From: a bacterium
GTDB taxonomy: Bacteria; Chlamydiota; Chlamydiia; Chlamydiales; SM23-39
Reading direction: 5' to 3'
Assembly (NCBI GenBank): GCA_021818045.1
Contig: JAKAFF010000115.1
Span: 1 to 5,258, forward strand
Length of the DNA stretch: 5,258 nucleotides
The position numbers and the translations under genes were made by a program. Below the pieces are notes generated by a model. It was not told the DNA's origin, did no database searches, and saw nothing but the letters and a program-made list of their open reading frames with translations. Below, one piece after another: positions 1-4,487 of this stretch. Position 1 is the stretch's first letter, and each line of letters begins with the position of its first letter.

Positions 1-77
1 AAATATTTTGGCCCTCGGATTAGATGGCTTGGGAGTAATCCCTAGAAGCCTTCGCCTTTAGGCGAGGGAGTAGTCAC
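1..77 (+). mobile_element. Right end of an IS200/IS605-family (tnpB) transposon
   Basis: Directly downstream of the TnpB tail lie two stacked hairpins. The first has the stem GGCTTGGGA (26-34) pairing with TCCC (39-42) and AAGCC (46-50), with TAG bulged out and a GTAA (GNRA-type) loop. The second is TTCGCC (51-56) pairing with GGCGAG (61-66), extendable by two more pairs at the expense of the first stem, with loop TTTA. The following GGGAGTAGTCAC has the form of IS605-group right ends, which finish in a tetra- or pentanucleotide such as GTCAC or TTCAC. The boundary at base 77 is inferred from that motif. These transposons move as single strands and make no target duplication, so none is expected. 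The left end is outside the window. Confidence 0.65.
2..61 (+). CDS. tnpB: TnpB (OrfB) C-terminus, IS200/IS605-type transposon; 5' part outside window
   Basis: Frame 2 from the window edge reads NILALGLDGLGVIPRSLRL and then TAG. This matches the usual end of TnpB proteins: the N-I that follows the third RuvC motif (D..NAA.NI), then a short GL..LG..PRS tail. TnpB is an RNA-guided DNA endonuclease that keeps IS200/IS605-type transposons at their donor sites by cutting target DNA specified by an omega RNA made from the transposon's right end. The catalytic Asp/Glu residues and the zinc ribbon would lie upstream of the window, so whether the gene is intact cannot be judged. The last codons overlap the hairpins of the transposon right end, as is normal for this family. 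The reading is short, so certainty rests on the match together with the right-end structure beside it. Confidence 0.75.
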   Translation, partial: NILALGLDGLGVIPRSLRL

Positions 78-93
78 GAGAATATGGTTTTTG
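26..93 (+). ncRNA. Predicted 3' part of an omega RNA with its guide
   Basis: In the TnpB family the guide RNA is transcribed in the sense direction across the 3' end of tnpB and the transposon right end. Its guide is the roughly 16 bases of flanking DNA that follow the end. Here the scaffold would include the GTAA-capped hairpin (26-50) and the CTTTAG-looped hairpin (51-66), and the guide would be about 78-93, starting GAGAATATGG. The structure is seen in the sequence; transcription, the 5' end of the RNA and the exact guide length are inferred from the family. The two hairpins compete for C49-C50, so they may stack coaxially or exchange pairs. Confidence 0.45.
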
Positions 94-105
94 ATGATTT
101 CCGTA

Positions 106-269
106 ATACCAATCGTAATAAATAACTTCATATTTAAGCGTGTCAAAGCGCCGAAAATCGCACATCGCAAGTGGCATTGTATTGAATTAATACTATGCCA
201 CTTGCGATGTGCGATTTGTCGGCAGCTTTCACGCAGCTTAAATGTGAAGTTATTTATTACGATTGGTAT
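106..269. repeat. 164 bp MITE-like near-perfect palindrome
   Basis: Bases 106-130 are the exact reverse complement of 245-269 (25 bp). After a single mismatch, 132-139 pairs with 236-243. A section with small indels follows, then 155-177 pairs exactly with 195-217 (23 bp), and most of the AT-rich centre (179-193) pairs as well. The element would extrude a long cruciform or transcribe into one long hairpin. It has no transposase, so it fits a non-autonomous miniature element. A TA target duplication is possible (107-108 and 267-268) but cannot be separated from the palindrome itself, so the mobilising family is unknown. Both arms, read outwards, encode nearly the same peptide ending in KLFITIGI. 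The element sits 28 bp after the transposon right end and fuses in frame with the downstream barrel gene. Confidence 0.8.
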
Positions 270-1020
270 AAGCTTATGGGCCTCTGTCAATGAGCCTCTC
301 TCTATCTTTTATTTTTCTGGATATAGAAACGATCGAATCCACTGGCATTTAAACAATCCAAGCGTCACATACAGCACGCTTTACAAAGACGTCCAGTTTT
401 GGGAAAACGGCTTGAGTTTTCAAATCGTTCAAAGGGACATTGCATTTTGCGTTCGCGGATCATACGCCGCCTTTGGAAGGGGAGATCTCGTTGAAACAGT
501 CCCCATCTCTACTTGCACCGACACCCATGGGTGGGCAGCTGATGCATCAGGGTATATTGGCTACGCAGTCAACCTAACGGCAGACAGGCTCTATTCGGTC
601 ATCCTCACCCCCCTTCTCGGATATAGCGGCCACTTTGAGCAACTAAACCAACAGAGGCTGGTGTGGAACGGCTTTTTGTTTGGGGCTCAGTTCACCATTG
701 AACCGCTCGGCAATCTAGCGTTCAATGTGGGATACGCCTATAATATCCTTAGCAACAGGATGCATTCTGTCCTTTCGGGAGATCTCTATCGCTCGGTGAA
801 GAGCTGCTCTTCTGGAAATATGGGGCAAAGCGCTTGGGCTCAGATGGATTGGAAGACATCCGCCGTTTGGAGGATAGGTCTTGGAGGACGCCTCAACTAT
901 TTTTCCACTCGTGTAGTGGATGCTGACGTTCACCGAGCCTCGTACTTAAACGAAAAACAATTTTTAAAGCTGCGAGAGACGAGCGTTTCTGGCTGGTTGC
1001 AGTTTATGAGGATATTTTAA
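244..1020 (+). CDS. Putative outer-membrane beta-barrel protein, N-terminus rebuilt or damaged by MITE
   Basis: From GTG 244 this reads as 258 residues. The first 13 (MKLFITIGISLWA, then S) resemble a short signal peptide: one Lys, a hydrophobic core and an A/S cleavage site. The mature part is rich in aromatic, Gly and alternating polar/hydrophobic strands (GYRNDRIHWHL, LLGYSGHFE, NGFLFGAQFTIE, FNVGYAYNIL, WRIGLGGRLNYFSTR) and ends in Phe, as outer-membrane barrels do. It resembles barrel proteins I recall from environmental chlamydiae; the general layout is also omptin-like, but no omptin catalytic Asp/His pairs are visible. The open frame extends back to TTG 91 or ATG 94, but those extra residues are translated palindrome and are unlikely to be protein. 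No clear ribosome-binding site precedes GTG 244, so the gene may be 5'-truncated and inactive. It ends in a TAATG overlap with rlmB. Confidence 0.6.
   Translation: MKLFITIGISLWASVNEPLSIFYFSGYRNDRIHWHLNNPSVTYSTLYKDVQFWENGLSFQIVQRDIAFCVRGSYAAFGRGDLVETVPISTCTDTHGWAADASGYIGYAVNLTADRLYSVILTPLLGYSGHFEQLNQQRLVWNGFLFGAQFTIEPLGNLAFNVGYAYNILSNRMHSVLSGDLYRSVKSCSSGNMGQSAWAQMDWKTSAVWRIGLGGRLNYFSTRVVDADVHRASYLNEKQFLKLRETSVSGWLQFMRIF
1008..1012 (+). promoter_or_regulatory. Shine-Dalgarno of rlmB inside the barrel gene
   Basis: GAGGA lies 7 bases before ATG 1020, within the last codons of the upstream gene. Together with the TAATG stop/start overlap this fixes the rlmB start at 1020 rather than at the second Met (codon 7), and it suggests translational coupling to the barrel gene. 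Confidence 0.7.
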
Positions 1021-1772
1021 TGTCAGAGCCCTTAATCATGGGCGTGCATGCAATCCAAGAATTGCTGCGCCATGCGCCCGAAAAACTACTCCACATCTAT
1101 ACAGTAGCATCTAAACGCTCCGATCTTTTAACCGAATGCGAGCGAAAAGGGATCCCCATCTCTTATACAAGCGCCGATCGCTTAAGCCGCATGGTCCAAT
1201 CCGACTCCCACCAACAGCTGGTAGCCCAGATCAAACAACGCACCTACCTCGATCTTAAACAGTTTTTGCAAAAAGAGCGTGAACACGCCCTCGTGCTGAT
1301 GCTCGATCAAATCTTTGATCCTCAAAATTTTGGAGCTCTTTTGCGCAGTGCAGAGTGTTTTGGAGCAGCAGCCATTGTTTGGTCTAAGAACAGGGGCTCT
1401 GACCTTACCCCTGTTGCAGCCAAAGCCAGTTGCGGGGCAAGCGAACTTTTGCCCTTAATCCGCGTCTCCAACCTTGCAACAGCTGTAGAACAATTCCAAG
1501 AGGCGGGATATGAAGTCGTAGCCACGCTCTTAGATTCCAAAGCGCAGTCGGCCTATGATTTTACATTTGCTGAGAAGACCCTTTTAATCGTTGGGTCAGA
1601 AGGGGAGGGGATCCAGCCTCTTTTGCAAAAAAAATCGGACAAATCCATCTACCTACCCATGGCAGGCAAGATCGAATCGCTCAATGTCGCGCAAGCCACT
1701 GCCGCCATTTTAGCGCTATTTTCTTTGCAAAGTGGGCCAGGGGAGGGAAATGCTCGTTCGCCCATGTCCTGA
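1020..1772 (+). CDS. rlmB: 23S rRNA (guanosine-2'-O-)-methyltransferase RlmB, SpoU/TrmH family
   Basis: This 250-residue protein has the full RlmB layout. An N-terminal substrate-binding domain (about 5-75) begins with the typical GVHAIQELL, and a SPOUT methyltransferase domain follows from about 92. Motif 1 is LDQIFDPQNFGALLRSAE (95-112, with Asn103 and Arg109), motif 2 is VGSEGEGI (191-198) and motif 3 is LPMAGKIESLNVAQATA (212-228, with the Ser-Leu-Asn core). RlmB enzymes use S-adenosylmethionine to methylate the ribose of a conserved guanosine in the peptidyl-transferase loop of 23S rRNA (G2251 in E. coli), acting in the cytoplasm as dimers with a trefoil-knotted active site. Length is normal for the family. 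The last 13 or so residues (Gly/Ser/Arg-rich) go beyond the usual end and coincide with the overlap with the convergent gene. A sister SpoU enzyme such as a tRNA methyltransferase is less likely, because the N-terminal domain is present. Confidence 0.92.
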   Translation: MSEPLIMGVHAIQELLRHAPEKLLHIYTVASKRSDLLTECERKGIPISYTSADRLSRMVQSDSHQQLVAQIKQRTYLDLKQFLQKEREHALVLMLDQIFDPQNFGALLRSAECFGAAAIVWSKNRGSDLTPVAAKASCGASELLPLIRVSNLATAVEQFQEAGYEVVATLLDSKAQSAYDFTFAEKTLLIVGSEGEGIQPLLQKKSDKSIYLPMAGKIESLNVAQATAAILALFSLQSGPGEGNARSPMS

Positions 1773-2015
1773 AAGCCATGCCGCCACATCGATCTCTAAA
1801 ATTTTAGCGCGTGCAATCACCTCTTGAAGCTCCTCCCAATTTTTCGATAAATTCGCCTTATCGATCAAAGATAAAAGCTCATTATAGTAAGCATCTTCTA
1901 GATCCATCATTCCTTCATCGATGCAGCGCGCCAAACTCAGCTCAATTGCCTCTAAATTTTCGACCGTATCGCTACGCGCTTCCAAAAAAGCTACAATTTG
2001 AGGATCTTTTGCCAT
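1716..2015 (-). CDS. Small acidic helical protein of unknown function, in operon with tyrP
   Basis: This 99-residue protein is not recognised. It starts MAKDPQIVAFLEARSD and is almost entirely predicted helix. It is rich in Glu, Asp and Leu up to about residue 80 (segments around NLEAIELSLARCIDEG, DAYYNELLSLIDKA and WEELQEVIARAK), so it looks like a soluble helical bundle or a partner-binding protein. There is no signal peptide or membrane segment. The start is supported by AAGGGG five bases upstream. It lies 9 bases after the permease stop, so the two are almost certainly co-transcribed. Its basic, Pro/Ser-containing tail (about 83-99) is encoded opposite the 3' end of rlmB and probably carries little constraint of its own. 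Homologues would be expected mainly in chlamydiae; this is inference. Confidence 0.7.
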   Translation of the reverse strand: MAKDPQIVAFLEARSDTVENLEAIELSLARCIDEGMMDLEDAYYNELLSLIDKANLSKNWEELQEVIARAKILEIDVAAWLSGHGRTSISLPWPTLQRK

Positions 2016-2020
2016 ATTTT

Positions 2021-2026
2021 CCCCTT
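2021..2026 (-). promoter_or_regulatory. Shine-Dalgarno of the 99-residue protein, overlapping the tyrP stop
   Basis: On the minus strand AAGGGG is followed five bases later by ATG at 2015. The site overlaps the TAA of the upstream permease (2027-2025), so ribosomes finishing the permease arrive directly on it. This supports the chosen start and suggests coupled translation. Confidence 0.65.
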
Positions 2027-3209
2027 ATACAATGTGTTGAGCCACTTCGGCGATCAAAATAAATAGGGCAAAACACATTAAACCGACCAAAACAGGCTTG
2101 CCTCCCGGAAGTTGTTTGCCGGCGCAGGGGTATTTCTTAACATAGCGCCCAACCCAAGCGAGAATAGGTGGCATAAGACCAAATAAAAAGGCGCAGCTAA
2201 TGCCTCCTGCATAGCCTAAAGCTACTAAAAAAATATTTGGGTAAAAAATGGCGATGAGCATGGGCCCCCCAAAGACAATAAGGGTCAAAAAGAGCCTATG
2301 CATCCCATCTTTTTTCCAGCGAAAGCCATCTGCCAAAAAGTCGAAAAAAGAGAGAGCCAAAGGGACAAAAGAGGTTGTGAGGGCAAAAAAGGCAAAGTAT
2401 TTGCCAATACTAAATACTTGAGGCACAATTTCTTTAAGCGGACCGATTGCATTTTGTCCAAGCAGGCTTGCCTTAAAAAGGTCTTCATGGGGAACTATTC
2501 CTAAGATGAGCAGCTCCCAAATCAGATAGATGACAAGGGGGATAGAGGAACCAAATAAGATAGCGAGGCGAACCTTTCGCACATTGCGCTCCATATAAGT
2601 CATCAAGGTGGGGATAATCACTTGGTAGGTAAATGCCGTGAACAAAATGGGCAAAGCCAGCCACGATTTGTTCCAATCGGCGTATTTGAGAAGTTTAGGA
2701 TCCACCCATCCAGAAGAGACAAAAATAAAGGCCAAGTAGCAGACGACAACCCCGCTAATTAAAACGATATTCAATCGATCGACCGAGTGGGCGCCCAAGT
2801 ACACAATAGGGGCCAAAGCTGTCGTATAGATCAAAATAGCAAGCGGGTTTGGAATCGTCCATCCTGTAATATCGAGAAGTACCGCCCCACCCCCTGCAGC
2901 GTGGGCAATCATGACCGTTACAAAAAGGAACAAATACACAACCCAAAAAATCGCCTTTCCAAAAGGGCCTAAAATCTGTTGGGCCATCGAGATAAAACTG
3001 GTATCTTTCGGCAGCCACAGGCTCACCTCAACCAAGAGCAATCCCGTGCAAAGCATAAACGCCCAGCAAACCAGATAGATCGTCATGGATGGGACAAACC
3101 CTCCAGGACCTGTTGCAACGGGGAGTGCTAGCATACCCACGCCTATGGTTGTTCCCGCGATGAGGAGAGTCCCTCCGACGAGGTGACCTAAGGAATGGAT
3201 GATTTTCAT
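2025..3209 (-). CDS. tyrP: Aromatic amino acid (tyrosine) permease, TyrP/HAAAP family
   Basis: This is a 394-residue inner-membrane protein of the hydroxy/aromatic amino acid permease family, close to the length of E. coli TyrP. The N-terminal GGTLLIAGTTIGVGMLALPV (12-31) is the family signature: an unwound first helix that binds substrate. About eleven membrane segments can be seen (near 10-35, 41-65, 86-109, 122-140, 146-166, 182-202, 215-238, 263-293, 305-323, 326-352 and 371-391). YMERNVRKVRLA (205-216) forms a basic cytoplasmic loop. It should import tyrosine, phenylalanine or tryptophan by proton symport, which suits an intracellular bacterium that takes amino acids from its host. ATG 3209 is preferred. 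The frame could extend to TTG 3236, but that adds nine non-family residues and would place the start at or before the likely transcription start. Substrate specificity cannot be read from the sequence. Confidence 0.9.
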   Translation of the reverse strand: MKIIHSLGHLVGGTLLIAGTTIGVGMLALPVATGPGGFVPSMTIYLVCWAFMLCTGLLLVEVSLWLPKDTSFISMAQQILGPFGKAIFWVVYLFLFVTVMIAHAAGGGAVLLDITGWTIPNPLAILIYTTALAPIVYLGAHSVDRLNIVLISGVVVCYLAFIFVSSGWVDPKLLKYADWNKSWLALPILFTAFTYQVIIPTLMTYMERNVRKVRLAILFGSSIPLVIYLIWELLILGIVPHEDLFKASLLGQNAIGPLKEIVPQVFSIGKYFAFFALTTSFVPLALSFFDFLADGFRWKKDGMHRLFLTLIVFGGPMLIAIFYPNIFLVALGYAGGISCAFLFGLMPPILAWVGRYVKKYPCAGKQLPGGKPVLVGLMCFALFILIAEVAQHIV

Positions 3210-3236
3210 AAGACACAAGTTCCAGTGGTTGATCAA

Positions 3237-3347
3237 TTCACTTCAGTATAGCGCCTCCTTAGAAAAAAGAAAAAAGCAAAAGATTTTTCGTGCAAAAAAT
3301 CCCACAAATCCAAGAGAATCTCCGGATCTCAAAAAAACAGGTGTAAT
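3237..3347. other. Divergent intergenic region between tyrP and the unknown gene pair
   Basis: These 111 bases separate divergently transcribed genes. They hold the TATACT box for tyrP, a full AAGGAGG on the minus strand at 3260-3254 that serves no visible start codon, and A-rich tracts on the plus strand (3261-3300 and 3331-3337) that may bend the DNA. For the rightward gene only a weak ribosome-binding site (AGGTG, 3339-3343) is seen, and no convincing promoter. No terminator hairpin was found. Confidence 0.5.
3245..3250 (-). promoter_or_regulatory. Likely -10 box of the tyrP operon
   Basis: TATACT on the minus strand matches five of six bases of the sigma-70 -10 consensus. It would start transcription near 3238, giving an untranslated leader of about 28 bases before ATG 3209. 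No good -35 is present at normal spacing; the upstream DNA on that strand is a long T-rich run (3261-3300), and such runs are common in chlamydial promoters. Confidence 0.4.
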
Positions 3348-4487
3348 ATGGCCCCCGCCCTTAGACAAGAGTTGATCGCCGCAGCAAGAGCAGTGTTAGC
3401 AGCGCAGCCCTTTCCAACAACTCCAGACGAGTACCAGAACCTGAGACGTGTTGTCATCGCAACCATGCAGGCACACAACCAAAACCCCGTCTTTGAAATA
3501 AACCACGTGCAAGAGCAGTACCTAGCACCTATATGGCGTGAGTTGCAAGTGGCTCTAGTAACTCCCCCTCGCATGGACGTGCTACGGGGACGTGTTGCTT
3601 TAGTAGATGCGGAAGGGGACTTTCCCTTGCGGGATAATGCTGCACCTCTTTTGCATGCACCCGCATTTGCCCCCTTCCCAGGAGAAGGACCTCTCCACCG
3701 TGCCCCTGCTCGAGCCGCAGCTCTCCAAGCGGCGCCACCTGCAGCAGCAGGGGTCGCTCCTGCAGCCCCAGCAAAGAACCTACTGAGGCGAGTAGCCGAT
3801 GTGTTTTTGCAATCTATTCGGACAGTTGTTCATTTTATTCGCAAATATCTTTGCTGTGTGCCGCAGGAATTTTCTAACGCACAAATGACAAAAACCTATC
3901 GGATTGCAGAAGTTGCCTTACCTACCGAAGAGAACCCGGAAGCGCCGATGCAAGCCGCCTGTCATTTTGCTCGATCACTAATGATTTGTCTGCATGCAAG
4001 GATAAAGGTCACAGATTCATGCATACAAGAATTGCTAAAAGCATCCATTCAACAAAGGGCCCCGCAGCTTCCCATAAATTTTGATCAAGCAGAGGGCTTC
4101 AACGAACGGCTAGCAGGAGTAGAGGATGCTCGGATGTCCCTGCCGCGGTGGCTGCGTCTTTTGGAATGTATCGCTTTGGAGGAAAATCTTGATAGGGGGT
4201 TTTATGCCATTGCATATAGGTCTCAAGAAGATGATAGAGTGCAATCTTCCGTCGCGATCATTGCAGATTACAGCATTCATGGAGAACCGCGGTATTATCT
4301 GTATAAATCCCTTCCGGATCTAACAGAGGTAGTTGTTTGCAGAAGCATACAACAGTGTGATCATCTCATTACTGAAGCGCTAGGAGCAGGTGATCGGTAT
4401 GATGTAATAGAACAGACCAACCAGCAAGTAGGGGAAGATCACCCTGATCCAGCGGGCGATGCAGTCATAGTGAGGGAGGGCGAGTGA
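3348..4487 (+). CDS. Unrecognised 379-residue protein with Ala/Pro linker and amphipathic helix
   Basis: I do not recognise this protein. Residues 1-75 look helical and soluble. Residues 98-143 form a low-complexity Ala/Pro linker (AAPPAAAGVAPAAPA at 128-142). An amphipathic hydrophobic helix with spaced Arg/Lys follows (146-168) and ends in Cys169-Cys170, which could lie on a membrane surface; it is too charged for a normal transmembrane span. Residues 180-350 are a mixed alpha/beta region containing GFYAIAYRS (284-292), VAIIADYSI (302-310), EPRYYLYKS (313-321) and a final helix at 334-345. The tail is acidic and polar. There is no N-terminal Sec signal. ATG 3348 has only a weak upstream AGGTG; no better start is nearby. 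The GC-rich 5' half contrasts with the AT-richer 3' half, mainly because of the Ala/Pro codons. It overlaps the next gene by four bases. A secreted or inclusion-associated protein is possible but unproven. Confidence 0.75.
   Translation: MAPALRQELIAAARAVLAAQPFPTTPDEYQNLRRVVIATMQAHNQNPVFEINHVQEQYLAPIWRELQVALVTPPRMDVLRGRVALVDAEGDFPLRDNAAPLLHAPAFAPFPGEGPLHRAPARAAALQAAPPAAAGVAPAAPAKNLLRRVADVFLQSIRTVVHFIRKYLCCVPQEFSNAQMTKTYRIAEVALPTEENPEAPMQAACHFARSLMICLHARIKVTDSCIQELLKASIQQRAPQLPINFDQAEGFNERLAGVEDARMSLPRWLRLLECIALEENLDRGFYAIAYRSQEDDRVQSSVAIIADYSIHGEPRYYLYKSLPDLTEVVVCRSIQQCDHLITEALGAGDRYDVIEQTNQQVGEDHPDPAGDAVIVREGE
4473..4480 (+). promoter_or_regulatory. Shine-Dalgarno deciding the GTG start of the second unknown gene
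   Basis: AGGGAGGG lies three bases before GTG 4484, the strongest ribosome-binding site on the plus strand of the right half. It sits inside the last codons of the upstream gene, and the start codon overlaps that gene's stop (GTGA), so re-initiation by terminating ribosomes is likely. Confidence 0.65.

Noticed and set aside
49..68. Rho-independent terminator after tnpB
   Set aside because: The hairpin is followed by GGAGTAGTCAC rather than a T-tract and is better explained as the transposon right end.
91..243. N-terminal extension of the barrel protein to TTG 91 or ATG 94
   Set aside because: The added residues are translated palindrome, basic and without a signal-peptide pattern, and no good ribosome-binding site precedes them.
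202..272. Outward promoter in the palindrome (TTGTCG at 216-221 with TTAAAT at 238-243, or TATAAG at 267-272)
   Set aside because: The first pair would start transcription after GTG 244 and the second has no -35 at proper spacing; both are weak matches in AT-rich sequence.
42..290. Minus-strand 82-codon open frame
   Set aside because: It consists of the transposon right end plus the palindrome; its resemblance to the plus-strand frame comes from the inverted symmetry, not from a gene.
1811..2062. Plus-strand 83-codon open frame
   Set aside because: It is antisense to the 99-residue gene, which has its own good ribosome-binding site and protein-like composition; the shadow has neither.
3210..3236. 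TTG 3236 as the start of tyrP
   Set aside because: It adds nine residues not typical of the family and lies at or before the transcription start implied by TATACT at 3250-3245.
3529..3774. Minus-strand open frame opposite the Ala/Pro linker
   Set aside because: It is a by-product of GC-rich Ala/Pro codons read backwards, with no ribosome-binding site.
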